Below are positions 25,375 to 33,699 of a DNA stretch of 64,000 nucleotides, piece after piece. The DNA is from Rhodoplanes serenus. GTDB lineage: Bacteria > Pseudomonadota > Alphaproteobacteria > Rhizobiales > Xanthobacteraceae. A program made the position numbers and the translations under genes. Below the pieces are notes generated by a model that saw nothing but the letters and a program-made list of their open reading frames with translations, searched no databases and was not told the origin of the DNA. The first letter of the stretch is position 1, and the number at the start of each line of letters is the position of its first letter. Where the stretch lies: the NCBI GenBank assembly GCA_945897515.1, contig CAMDFO010000013.1:1-64000 (forward strand), read 5' to 3'.

Positions 25375-25580
25375 TTGCCGCTCTCGAAGCGCGCGGGATC
25401 GAATATCGATGCCGGTGCGCTGATCGGCGAAATGTCGGCGCCGGCCGGTGTCGGCAGCGGCCGCAAGCCGCGCTCGACGGCGGCGGTGACCCCGTCGGGA
25501 AACATTTTCAGCGCGCGTTGCAGGCCGGCTTGTTCGGCCAGAAGGCGGACGTGTTCGGGAACCTTGTTTTCGCTGCTCAT
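25371..25580 (-). CDS. Small protein co-encoded with amidase
   Basis: Sixty-nine residues, MSSENKVPEHVRLLAEQAGL at the start and a proline-rich, likely disordered end (PLPTPAGADISPISAPASIF). Its stop overlaps the amidase ATG, so it is made stoichiometrically and may be a subunit or chaperone of the amidase. It has the size of a short GatC but no recognisable GatC pattern. ATG 25580 has GAGAG before it. No family recognised. Confidence 0.75.
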   Translation of the reverse strand: MSSENKVPEHVRLLAEQAGLQRALKMFPDGVTAAVERGLRPLPTPAGADISPISAPASIFDPARFESGK

Positions 25581-25609
25581 CGTTCTCTCGTCACACGTTG
25601 TGTCTGATC

Positions 25610-25728
25610 CGTCACCCTGAGGTGCTCGGCCTCTTGGCCGAGCCTCGAAGGGCGACGGCCCGGCTGTTGCGCTATCGGGGCCGTTCATCCTTCGAGGCGC
25701 GCCAAGGGCGCGCACCTCAGGATGACGG
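25610..25728. repeat. Bipartite palindromic repeat, CCTGAGG type
   Basis: Left arm GTCACCCTGAGGTGCTCGGC, right arm ending GCGCACCTCAGGATGACGG. Same class as 4918 and 19880. Confidence 0.85.
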
Positions 25729-25736
25729 AGAAAGAG

Positions 25737-27023
25737 CTAGCTGACCAGCCGGATCGGTGGCGTGTTCGGCCTGTACGCCTCGTACATCCGGATCACGTCC
25801 TCGGCGATCGGCGAATAGGCCGCGTGCGTGCGCATGATCCAGCTCCGCGCGCCGTCGCTGTTGTGGTGCTTCTTGCGTTCGTTCGGCAGGTCGATACGCC
25901 GGTTGGTCGCCTCGTCGCGGAACGTGAACATCGGATCGAGCCCTTCCTCGACCTTCTTGATCTCGCGACGAAGCACCCGGCGATAGAGCGCGATGCCGTT
26001 GTCCGACGCGCCGAGGTTCTCCAGCGTGCGGTCCGCGATCGCGCCTTGCGTGATCCAGACCATCATGTCCTGGCCGTCGATGTTGTCGATGATGAAATCG
26101 CCATCCTTGTTCCGGTACGGCACGTCATAGACGTAGACCTTGTCCAGCAGATGCTGCGACACGGTCTCGCCCTTCGGCGGCATGTAGGCGGTGTACCAGA
26201 GGTGCATGGTATGGGTGTCGTCCACCGGCACGCGAATCTGGAACGCGTAGTAGCGCGAGGTCTCGTCGCCGTTGCCGACCGAAAGGATGTTCGGGAACAC
26301 CACCGGATGACCGATCCGCCAGTCGTCGGAATCCTCCGAGTGGCCGGCGAGCAGACGGTGCTTGGTGATGCCGTGCTCGAATTCGCGGAACGCGATCTTC
26401 TCGTGCCGTGCGCTGATCGCGACCTTGGTGCTGGTGCCCTGCTGCGCCTTGACGAATTCGTAGGTGTGGCCGTGCAGCCATTCGGTGTGGATCGGGTCGA
26501 GCGAGTTCTCCATGATCTGCAGCCAGTTCACCGGCAGCAGCGCGCGGCCGAGCATCCGGATCGCGCCTTCGGTGACGAAGCCGTCGATGCGCGGCAACAG
26601 CGGCTGACTCTCCGCCGGGCCGAGATAGGCCCACACCATCCCGCCCATCTCCTGCACCGCATAGGCCGGGGTCTTGATCTTGTGCTTGAACGAGCTTTTC
26701 TCCGGCTCGTTCGGCTGGTTGAGGCATTCGCCCTTATGGCCGAATTCCCAGCCGTGATACGGGCAGCGGATGCCGTCGTTGGTCGGCATGCCGTAAGCGA
26801 GCGAGGCGCGGCGGTGCGGGCACTGCTCGGTGATCAACCCCAGCCGGCCTTGCTGGTCCCGAAACAGCACCAGATCTTCGCCGAGCAGGCGGATGCGCAT
26901 GTTCCAGCGGCTTTCCAGTTCCGAGACCGCCGCGATCGGCTGCCAGTAACGCCGCATCAAGTTGCCGCCGGGCGTTCCCGGCCCGACTCGCGTCAGCAAC
27001 TCGTTCTGCTCGGCGGTCAGCAT
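25737..27023 (-). CDS. Rieske oxygenase, phthalate-dioxygenase-like alpha subunit
   Basis: A 428-residue ring-hydroxylating oxygenase. The Rieske cluster ligands are Cys68-His70 (QCPHRRA) and Cys87-His90 (CPYHGW). The mononuclear iron region is ENSLDPIHTEWLHGH, with His179 and His184. The single-subunit layout and NWLQIMENSLDPIH resemble phthalate 4,5-dioxygenase and related monooxygenases that use an FMN/ferredoxin reductase. No reductase is encoded nearby. It is divergent from a gene resembling phthalate dihydrodiol dehydrogenase, a pairing that supports cis-dihydroxylation of an aromatic acid. Confidence 0.9.
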   Translation of the reverse strand: MLTAEQNELLTRVGPGTPGGNLMRRYWQPIAAVSELESRWNMRIRLLGEDLVLFRDQQGRLGLITEQCPHRRASLAYGMPTNDGIRCPYHGWEFGHKGECLNQPNEPEKSSFKHKIKTPAYAVQEMGGMVWAYLGPAESQPLLPRIDGFVTEGAIRMLGRALLPVNWLQIMENSLDPIHTEWLHGHTYEFVKAQQGTSTKVAISARHEKIAFREFEHGITKHRLLAGHSEDSDDWRIGHPVVFPNILSVGNGDETSRYYAFQIRVPVDDTHTMHLWYTAYMPPKGETVSQHLLDKVYVYDVPYRNKDGDFIIDNIDGQDMMVWITQGAIADRTLENLGASDNGIALYRRVLRREIKKVEEGLDPMFTFRDEATNRRIDLPNERKKHHNSDGARSWIMRTHAAYSPIAEDVIRMYEAYRPNTPPIRLVS

Positions 27024-27063
27024 CGGGGTCGTTTCCTCGTCGTCGGTATCCGGTTGATGCGGC

Positions 27064-27108
27064 GCGCCAAAACGCTGGCGCCGCTTCTTTGAGCCAGTCT
27101 ACTCTGGC
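27064..27108. promoter_or_regulatory. Two inverted repeats in a divergent promoter
   Basis: Between the Rieske oxygenase and dehydrogenase genes stand GCGCCA-N6-TGGCGC (27064-27081) and GCCAG-N6-CTGGC (27093-27108), centres about 28 bases apart. They look like operator half-sites for a dimeric regulator controlling both genes. No regulator gene is nearby. Confidence 0.4.
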
Positions 27109-27144
27109 CGTCCAATCAAGGCCAGACGAGGTCGCGAAAGCCGC

Positions 27145-28293
27145 ATGCCCGCTATTCGAATCGGCATTGTTGGGATGGGAGCCGCTGGCTGGGGGTTCCT
27201 TCCGGCGATTCGCGGTAACGATGGGTTCCAACTCGTCGCCATCGCCGAGCCGGGCACGGAGATGCGCGAGGCAGTTGCGGCCGAAACCGGCGTGCCGGTG
27301 CACCCCGATCTGCAATCCATGCTGGAACAGCCCGGTCTCGACGCGGTCTATGTCGCTACGCCGACGGAACTGCATCCCGAGCATGTCGCGCAAGTTTGTG
27401 CCGCGCGAAAGCATGTCCTGACCGAGAAGCCGATGGCGATCCGCGTCGAGCAGGCGCGGGCGATGGTCGAGGCGGCTACGCGCGCCGGCGTGGTGCTCCA
27501 GGTCGGGCATTCGCACAGCTACGACATGCCGATCCGGCGCATGCGCGAGATCGTGGCGGGCGGCACGCTCGGCCGCGTCCGCATGATCCACACCTGGAAC
27601 TTCACCGACTGGATGGCGCGGCCGCGGCGGCCGGCGGAGCTCGACATCGGGCAGGGCGGCGGCGTGACGTATCGCCAGGGCGCGCACCAGATCGACATTC
27701 TGAGGCTGATCGGCGGCGGCCTCGTGAAGAGCGTGCGCGCCACGACCTTCGACTGGGACGAAAGCCGGCGCTCGATCGGGGCGCATACCATCCTGCTGAA
27801 TTTCGCCGACGGGACTGCGGCGACGGCGGTCTACAATGGCTACGGCCATTTCTCCGGAACCGAGCTGACCTCGGGCATCGGCGAGTGGGGGCTTGCCGAG
27901 GTTGCGGGCAAGCGCGCCGCACCTGCCGTCGCTCCCACGCCGGAGCAGGAGCTTGAAGCCAAGCGGAAGCGCGCGAAAAACGCGATCCCGGCCAGCGCGC
28001 CGCATCAGCCGCATTTCGGTCTGACCCTGGCAAGCTGCGAGCGCGGCGACATCCGGCAGTCGCCGGACGGGCTGCTGGTCTATTCGAAAAATGGACGCGA
28101 GGAGATCGCGCTGCCGGCGGACAAGAGCCCGCGCGCGCTGGTGCTGGAAGAGTTCGCCGACGCCATCGCCGGCAAGCCGGTGACGCACACCGGGCGATGG
28201 GGTCTGGCCAATCTCGAAGTCTGCACGGCGGCGATCGAATCATCGCGCACCGGCAAGGAAATCGAGTTGGTGCATCAGGTCGCGGTGGCGTAA
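27145..28293 (+). CDS. Gfo/Idh/MocA dehydrogenase, phthalate-dihydrodiol type
   Basis: A 382-residue NAD-dependent dehydrogenase. Rossmann motif GIVGMGAAGWG, EKP at 94-96 (TEKPMAIR), and the pieces FTDWMARPRRPAELDIGQGG and RQGAHQIDILRLIGG that recall phthalate 4,5-cis-dihydrodiol dehydrogenase (Pht4). That enzyme rearomatises the product of a Rieske dioxygenase, and such an oxygenase is encoded divergently 121 bases away. The ATG at 27145 lies in the frame start MPAIRIGIVG; a weak AAGCC precedes it. The real ring substrate could be another aromatic carboxylate. Confidence 0.85.
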   Translation: MPAIRIGIVGMGAAGWGFLPAIRGNDGFQLVAIAEPGTEMREAVAAETGVPVHPDLQSMLEQPGLDAVYVATPTELHPEHVAQVCAARKHVLTEKPMAIRVEQARAMVEAATRAGVVLQVGHSHSYDMPIRRMREIVAGGTLGRVRMIHTWNFTDWMARPRRPAELDIGQGGGVTYRQGAHQIDILRLIGGGLVKSVRATTFDWDESRRSIGAHTILLNFADGTAATAVYNGYGHFSGTELTSGIGEWGLAEVAGKRAAPAVAPTPEQELEAKRKRAKNAIPASAPHQPHFGLTLASCERGDIRQSPDGLLVYSKNGREEIALPADKSPRALVLEEFADAIAGKPVTHTGRWGLANLEVCTAAIESSRTGKEIELVHQVAVA

Positions 28294-28308
28294 CTCGCGG
28301 AGGTTTTC

Positions 28309-28656
28309 ATGCCGATCAAACTTGAGCTTTCATCCGACCGCACGCAGGCGACGCTATCCCTTCCAGGCAAATCGGCCGAACTCTCGGCAAGCGCCATCGA
28401 CCGCCTGATCCGCGATCTCGCCGCCGCTCGTGCGCGGATGACGCCGGTTCATCCCGCGGAAATTCCGGACGATCCGAATCGCGTGCACAAGAGCGACAAC
28501 CTGCTGTGGAGCGTGCGGGCCGCGCCGCACATGTCGTCCATTCAATTCGCGACCCAGCATCCCGGCCTGGGCTGGATCGCGATGTGGCTGTCGCGCGCCC
28601 AGGTGGAGGACTTGCAGACCAGCTTCGAGTTCGAGCTGGTGAAGATTCCGGAATAG
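28309..28656 (+). CDS. Conserved-looking hypothetical protein
   Basis: A 115-residue soluble protein starting 15 bases after the dehydrogenase stop, with GGAGG before the ATG, so it is probably in the same operon. It begins with a beta-like stretch (KLELSSDRTQATLSLPGK), then a helix (AIDRLIRDLAAARARM) and a tryptophan-containing end (HPGLGWIAMWLSRAQVEDLQ). No family is recognised and no catalytic motif seen. It might be an accessory to the oxygenase system. Confidence 0.72.
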   Translation: MPIKLELSSDRTQATLSLPGKSAELSASAIDRLIRDLAAARARMTPVHPAEIPDDPNRVHKSDNLLWSVRAAPHMSSIQFATQHPGLGWIAMWLSRAQVEDLQTSFEFELVKIPE

Positions 28657-28708
28657 CATGGCCGCGCGGGGTCTCGCGGCATGAGCGCTTTTGAGCTATT
28701 CTAATTCC

Positions 28709-30043
28709 ATGGAAAATATCGGCTTCGAACAAGCGCTCACCAGCCGCGTCGACGAGATGGTCGACGCCTGCACCAAGTGCGGCGCCTGCTTTACCGCCTG
28801 CCCGATCGCCGGGCCGGCTGGCCTGGGCGATGCCGATCCGGAAGCGACGATCTCCGGCGTGCTCGACATCCTGCGCATGGGCAAGGGGCCGGAAGAATCC
28901 GAGAAATGGGCGAAGGCCTGCATGGCCAGCGGCGAGTGCATCAAGGCCTGTGACTACGGCGTCAATCCGCGCTTCCTGTTGACGATGGCGCGGCTTGCGA
29001 TGATGCGGAACGACAAGGACCCGGTGGAGCGGCGAAAGCAGGGCGTCAACATTTTCCGCAAGCTCGGCCAGGACGTCGGTGTGCTGTCGCGGCTGCAACT
29101 CTCCGAGGAGTCGCTGATCCGTCTCGGGCAGCGGCCGTCGAAGGAGACGCCGCGGACCGAACTGCCGGATGTGGTGTTCTACACCGGCTGCAACGTGCTC
29201 AAGACGCCGCACATCGCGCTGCTCTGCCTCGACATCATGGACATGATCGGTACCGACTATCAGGTCATGGGCGGACCGACCCATTGCTGCGGCACCAATC
29301 AGCTTCGCGCCGGCGATGTCGAAACGTTGGGGCGCTTCGCCAGCAACACGATCAACAAGCTGTCGCAGTCGAAGTCGAAGACGGTGCTGGCGTGGTGCCC
29401 AAGCTGCGTCATGCAGTTCGGCGAAAGCGTGCTGCCGACCTATGAGCGCGCAACCGGAGAGAAGCCGTTCGACCTGACGCCATTCATGCCGTTCCTGCAC
29501 GCCAAGCTGGACCGGCTCCTTCCGCTGCTGAAAAATGGCGTCGAGATGACGGTGGCGTTGCACAAGCATCCCGGCATCGCCGGCGTCATGGAGGCGGCCG
29601 AGGAGCTGCTTCGCGCGGTGCCGGGGATCAGGATCGTCAAGCTCGACGTGCCGGGCGTGGGCCTCCAGAGCGTCAACCTCGCGACCTTGCCGAAGTTCAA
29701 GGCCGAGCTTCAATTGAAGGAGCTGGAAGCGGCGCGCGCCGCCGGCGTCGATGCGCTGGTCGCGGTCTATCACTCCGACCATCGGGAGCTGTGCGCGCAC
29801 GAGCGCGACTGGCCGTTCCGGATCATGAACATCCTGGAGATCGTCGGCGCGAGCATGGGCCTGCACCAGGACGACCACTACAAAGCGCTCAAGATCAAGC
29901 AGGACGTCGATGCGATCATCACCGACAGCAGAGAGATGATGGAGAGCCACGGCGTCGACCTCGCCACCGCGCGCAAGGTGATCGTCACGACGATGCTGGG
30001 CGATCAGCCGCTGCCGTTGCAGGGCAAGCAGGCGGCAATTTGA
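28709..30043 (+). CDS. Fe-S CCG-domain oxidoreductase subunit (HdrB/GlpC-like)
   Basis: A 444-residue protein with an N-terminal ferredoxin domain and a cysteine-rich CCG domain, as in heterodisulfide reductase, glycolate oxidase and GlpC electron carriers. The first 4Fe-4S site is Cys21-24-27-31 (CTKCGACFTACP). The second is CMASGECIKAC, where Ser74 stands for the second Cys. The CCG motif is exact: Cys160, then 31 residues, Cys192-Cys193, 35 residues, CPSC. The expected second CCG motif has lost most Cys (ALHKHPG, YHSDHRELC). Electron partner not visible. ATG 28709 is preferred; a TTG at 28691 would add six residues. Confidence 0.83.
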   Translation: MENIGFEQALTSRVDEMVDACTKCGACFTACPIAGPAGLGDADPEATISGVLDILRMGKGPEESEKWAKACMASGECIKACDYGVNPRFLLTMARLAMMRNDKDPVERRKQGVNIFRKLGQDVGVLSRLQLSEESLIRLGQRPSKETPRTELPDVVFYTGCNVLKTPHIALLCLDIMDMIGTDYQVMGGPTHCCGTNQLRAGDVETLGRFASNTINKLSQSKSKTVLAWCPSCVMQFGESVLPTYERATGEKPFDLTPFMPFLHAKLDRLLPLLKNGVEMTVALHKHPGIAGVMEAAEELLRAVPGIRIVKLDVPGVGLQSVNLATLPKFKAELQLKELEAARAAGVDALVAVYHSDHRELCAHERDWPFRIMNILEIVGASMGLHQDDHYKALKIKQDVDAIITDSREMMESHGVDLATARKVIVTTMLGDQPLPLQGKQAAI

Positions 30044-30062
30044 GCCGCAACGCTAGCGGTTA

Positions 30063-30199
30063 CGTGTCCCGGGCGAGCCACCAGCGCGTTTACGCGCGTC
30101 TTCGACGCGCTATGGCGAGACCTGGGACCCAGCTTCCTTTGCGGACATAAACCGGGGTCCCGGATCGTCGCTCGCTGGCGCTCGCTCGTCCGGGACACG
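30063..30199. repeat. Bipartite palindromic repeat, CCCGGGACACG type, enlarged
   Basis: Begins GTGTCCCGGGCGAGC and ends TCGTCCGGGACACG with an extra hairpin TTTACGCGCGTCTTCG-like insertion. It lies between the convergent Fe-S gene and the Ldh-family gene. Confidence 0.8.
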
Positions 30200-30207
30200 A
30201 GAGGGAG

Positions 30208-31197
30208 CTACACGCTCTCAATCTCCTTCATCAACGCATCCGTAATCGTCAGCCCCTCAGCCTCCGCTTTCTTCCGCGCCGCCAGTCGGCGCATCCCCGG
30301 CAGCCGCGCGCCGGCTTGTGCTTCGATCGACGCCGCCAGCACCCCGAAGCGCGAAACGGCGTTGTCCGCGCCTGCGCCGGGATCGAACGCGATGATGAGT
30401 TGCCCGATTCCCGGCGGGCCGCCCTCCGCGTCGAGAAACGACGAGGCTTCCGCGGCGAAGTTCGATCCCGTCAGCCCGGCGGCCAGCAACTCGACCATCA
30501 AGGCGAGGGCCGTGCCCTTGGCGTCGCCGGCGGGGACCATGGTGCCGCGCAGCGCGGCGTCGGGATCGGTGGTCGGCTTGCCATGCTCGTCGAGCGCCCA
30601 GCCTTCGGGGATTTGTTCGCTGCGCTGCTTCGCGGTCATGATGTTGCCGCGCGCGACCTTCGACATCGACAGGTCGATCACCAGCGGCGAGCGGCCGGGC
30701 AACGGGCACGCGAACGCCACCGGATTGGTGCCGAACACCGGCTTCGATCCGCCCCACGGCGCGATGCCGCCCGGCGTGTTGGAGACCATCAGCGCGACCA
30801 GGCCGGCATTCGCCAACCGCTCGACCGGATGGCCGGCGGCGCCGCAATGGTGCGAGCGGCGGATCGCGGCCGACGCCACGCCCTGGCTGCGCGCGATCTC
30901 GGGCAGGAGAGCCTCCGCCGCCTCGATCGCCGAATAAGCGAAGCCGTGCGCCGCATCGGCCACGATCAATCCCGGCCTCGGACGTGTGACGGCGGGTTTC
31001 GCAAAGCCGTCGATCTTGCCGTTTTTCGCCTGCGCGGCGTACATCGGAACGCGAGATAGGCCGTGGCCTTTCAATCCGTCGGCCTCGGCAGCCACCAGGG
31101 CTCGGGCGACGGCGGCGGCGTTGCCCGCATCGGTGCGGCAGCGCGTCAGCGTTGCGGCGACGAGGTCTTGCGCCTGCGAGAGTGTGAGCGTCGGCAT
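30208..31197 (-). CDS. Ldh-family (malate/sulfolactate-type) dehydrogenase
   Basis: A 329-residue NAD(P)-dependent 2-hydroxyacid dehydrogenase of the YlbC/MDH2 fold, not the classical LDH fold. Markers are DGLKGHGLSRVPMYA, RSHHCGAAGHPVERLANAG, APWGGSKPVFGTNPVAFACP and DLSMSKVARGNIM. This family contains ComC, the (R)-sulfolactate dehydrogenase. It is the last gene of a leftward group with a YeiH-type exporter (four bases away) and SuyB/SuyA-like genes, so oxidation or racemisation of sulfolactate is the best guess; malate, lactate or ureidoglycolate remain possible. Confidence 0.85.
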   Translation of the reverse strand: MPTLTLSQAQDLVAATLTRCRTDAGNAAAVARALVAAEADGLKGHGLSRVPMYAAQAKNGKIDGFAKPAVTRPRPGLIVADAAHGFAYSAIEAAEALLPEIARSQGVASAAIRRSHHCGAAGHPVERLANAGLVALMVSNTPGGIAPWGGSKPVFGTNPVAFACPLPGRSPLVIDLSMSKVARGNIMTAKQRSEQIPEGWALDEHGKPTTDPDAALRGTMVPAGDAKGTALALMVELLAAGLTGSNFAAEASSFLDAEGGPPGIGQLIIAFDPGAGADNAVSRFGVLAASIEAQAGARLPGMRRLAARKKAEAEGLTITDALMKEIESV

Positions 31198-31201
31198 GGC
31201 G

Positions 31202-32224
31202 TTATCCCACGATCATCATGCCGGCGACGACCAGAACGAGAATGACGATGGTGGTTCCGATAACAGTGGCGACGTGCCGCCAGCCGAGCGTGGCGATCGC
31301 CGAGACCGAGGTGCCAAGCCCAAGCGCGCCGATCGCGATCAGCAGGCCCCAGGTCGAGACCTGGCCGAGTGCCGCCTTGATCGGCTGATACAGCGCCGCC
31401 GCTGCAGAGACTTCCGACAACACGCTGTTGAGGATGCAGAGCGCGACGAACACCAGCGCGAACCCAGGCACCGACGCCTGCAGCGCGGAGATCGGCGGTC
31501 GCGGCCGAAGGAAGTACCAGGCAATCGCCACCACCACCGGAAACAGCAGCAGCACGCGGAACAGCTTCACGATCACCGCAGTGTTGCCGACCGGTTCGGA
31601 CACCGCATAGCCCGCGCCGGCCACCTGGGCCACGTCGTGAATGGTTGCGCCCAGCATGATGCCGGTGTTCTGGTCGTCGAAACCCAGCACGGCGCAGAGC
31701 GGCGGATAAAGCACCATCGCCACGGTCGACAGCGCGTTGACTGCGATCACGACAAACGCGACGTCGGCTTCCTTACCCTTGTAGGCCGGCAGCACGATGG
31801 AGGTCGCCAGCGTCGCCGAGGCGCCGCACACGGCCGTGCCGGCGCCGGCCAGCGCGCCGTAATAGTCGCTCTGACCCATGGCGCGCGCCAGCAGGAAACC
31901 CGCGACGATGGTGAAGGCCATCGACAGCACCACGACCATCGCGGTGCCGAGGCCCAGCGCGGCGATCTCGCCGAGCGCGATCCGCAATCCAAGCAGCGCG
32001 ACCGCCCAGCGCAGCAGCGTCTTCACGCAGAATACGATACCGGGCTGAAACGCGGGCCGCTTGGCGATGGGATTGAGCGCGATGCCGACGATCAGCGCGA
32101 TCACCATGGCGGGAATCGGAAACAGATTGGCGATCAGCGGTGCCGATAGAACAGCGACAATGGCGACTGCGGCAGACAGCGCGAAGCCTGGGAAGAGGTG
32201 GCGCGAATTTTCAGTAATGTCCAC
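31202..32224 (-). CDS. YeiH-family putative sulfate/sulfite exporter
   Basis: A 340-residue integral membrane protein with about ten hydrophobic segments (PF03601, COG2855). Typical motifs are VCGASATLATSIVLPAYKGK and GATIHDVAQVAGAGYAVSEP. Members are proposed to export sulfate or sulfite in organisms that degrade sulfonates, where SuyAB-type lyases release sulfite. It lies between the Ldh-family gene and the SuyB-like gene on the same strand. Function is by family and context only. Confidence 0.86.
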   Translation of the reverse strand: MDITENSRHLFPGFALSAAVAIVAVLSAPLIANLFPIPAMVIALIVGIALNPIAKRPAFQPGIVFCVKTLLRWAVALLGLRIALGEIAALGLGTAMVVVLSMAFTIVAGFLLARAMGQSDYYGALAGAGTAVCGASATLATSIVLPAYKGKEADVAFVVIAVNALSTVAMVLYPPLCAVLGFDDQNTGIMLGATIHDVAQVAGAGYAVSEPVGNTAVIVKLFRVLLLFPVVVAIAWYFLRPRPPISALQASVPGFALVFVALCILNSVLSEVSAAAALYQPIKAALGQVSTWGLLIAIGALGLGTSVSAIATLGWRHVATVIGTTIVILVLVVAGMMIVG

Positions 32225-32237
32225 CGTCGATCCCCAG

Positions 32238-32347
32238 CGTCATTCCGGGGCGCGCCGCAGGCGCGAGCCCGGAATCCAGAGAAACATACACTCTGCTGCT
32301 TTGTCTGGATTCCAGGCCCGGCCCTTTGGGCCGTCCCGGAATGACAG
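32238..32347. repeat. Bipartite palindromic repeat, GTCATTCCGGG type
   Basis: GTCATTCCGGGGCGCGCC...GCCCGGAATCCAG and CTGGATTCCAGGCCCGG...CGTCCCGGAATGAC, so outer and inner arms are each inverted. It separates the exporter gene from the SuyB-like gene. Confidence 0.85.
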
Positions 32348-32355
32348 AGAGAGCC

Positions 32356-33573
32356 TCACGCGCTCCGATACAGTTTCGTCATCACGAACTCGCGGTGGCC
32401 GAGCGCCTCCGCCGCCGTCAGTCGTCCGTTCGCCGTCCGCACGATCATGTCGATCAACGCGTCGCCGGCCTGCGGGATCGTCAAGTCGCGCCGCAGGATG
32501 CCCGACACGTCGACGTCGATGTGCTCGCCCATGGTGCGGATGGTCTTCGGATTGCCGCTGATCTTGATCACCGGCACGATCGGGTTGCCGATCACGTTGC
32601 CCTGGCCGGTCGGGAAGGTGTGCACAGCGTAGCCGCCCGCCGCCATCAGGGTCACGCATTCGGCCGCGGCCGACGATGTGTCCATGTAGTAAAGGCCCGG
32701 GCCCTTGCGCGGCGCCTCGGCCGGTTCCAGCACGTCGATGTACTGGCACTCGCGGCCGATCTTTTCGAGGTTGCCGAGCGCCTTCTCCTCAATGGTCGAA
32801 AGCCCGCCCGCGATGTTGCCCTTGGTCGGCTGCGAGTCCGAGAGGTCGTCGGTCTTGTGTGCCTCGATCACGTCGTCCTGGTAGGATTTCCAGACCTTGT
32901 ACCACTTGTCGCCGACCTTCTTGTTGATCGCACGCGCCCTGGCAAGATGCTCGCCGCCGGTGATCTCGGAGGTCTCGCCGAACACGCCATAGATGCCGTG
33001 CGGGATCAGCTTGTCGTACATGTTGCCGACGGTCGGGCACGATGCGAGGCCGGTGGTGGTGTCGCTCTCGCCGCACTTGGTCGAGACCCACAGCTCGGAG
33101 ATGTTGCACTCCTCGCGCTGTAGCTCCGATGCCCACTGCACATATTGCTTGGCGACATAGGACGCCTTGGCGATGGTGGCGATGTCGCCGTGACCCTCGA
33201 TGCCGAACCCGGTCACCGGCTTGCCGGTCTTCTTGATGCCTTCGACCACGCGATTGGTCCACTGATCCTCGATCCCGATCACCACCACGGCGGCGACGTT
33301 CGGGTTCGCGCCGGTTCCGATCAAGGTGCGGAAATGCAGCTCGAGGTCTTCGCCGAATTGCAGCCGCCCATAGGCGTGCGGCAGCGCCATCGTGCCCTTG
33401 ATGTTGTTGGCGACCGCCTCGCAGGCCGCGTTCGACAGGTCGTCGAGCGGCAGGATGATGACGTGATTGCGCACGCCGACGCGGCCGTTCTCGCGCCGCC
33501 AGCCCTGGAACGTCAGGCTGCCGTTGCTCATTTTTGCGACGGCCTTGCCGTTGTTCTTGGATTTCTTCGTCAT
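32356..33573 (-). CDS. suyB: UxaA-family lyase large subunit, SuyB-like
   Basis: A 405-residue protein corresponding to the C-terminal catalytic part of altronate dehydratase, encoded here apart from its SAF domain, as in (R)-sulfolactate sulfo-lyase SuyAB. SuyB cleaves 3-sulfolactate to pyruvate and sulfite. Recognisable parts are [52 protein letters not shown] and [12 protein letters not shown]; the Cys in STKCGES is a likely iron ligand. ATG 33573 follows GGAGGG. The nearby exporter and Ldh-family genes support a sulfonate role. A D-altronate or galactarate role is the alternative, since family assignment by eye cannot separate them. Confidence 0.7.
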   Translation of the reverse strand: MTKKSKNNGKAVAKMSNGSLTFQGWRRENGRVGVRNHVIILPLDDLSNAACEAVANNIKGTMALPHAYGRLQFGEDLELHFRTLIGTGANPNVAAVVVIGIEDQWTNRVVEGIKKTGKPVTGFGIEGHGDIATIAKASYVAKQYVQWASELQREECNISELWVSTKCGESDTTTGLASCPTVGNMYDKLIPHGIYGVFGETSEITGGEHLARARAINKKVGDKWYKVWKSYQDDVIEAHKTDDLSDSQPTKGNIAGGLSTIEEKALGNLEKIGRECQYIDVLEPAEAPRKGPGLYYMDTSSAAAECVTLMAAGGYAVHTFPTGQGNVIGNPIVPVIKISGNPKTIRTMGEHIDVDVSGILRRDLTIPQAGDALIDMIVRTANGRLTAAEALGHREFVMTKLYRSA

Positions 33574-33591
33574 GGCGATCCCTCCATCTTT

Positions 33592-33693
33592 CGTGTCCCG
33601 GGCGAGCGAAGCGAGAACCGGGACCCAGCTTTCTTTCTTGACCGGGTCCCGGATCAGCGGCGCACCGCTCCGCCCTGCACCGCGTCCGGGACG
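33592..33693. repeat. Bipartite palindromic repeat, CCCGGGACACG type
   Basis: CGTGTCCCGGGCGAGCGAAG at the left, CGCGTCCGGGACG at the right; it lies between the suyA-like and suyB-like genes, i.e. inside the presumed operon. Confidence 0.8.
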
Positions 33694-33699
33694 AAGCGC

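Noticed and set aside
23938-25580. GatA/GatC of the tRNA amidotransferase
   Set aside because: No GatB gene nearby, the small protein lacks a GatC pattern, and the amidase is joined to a cyclase gene.
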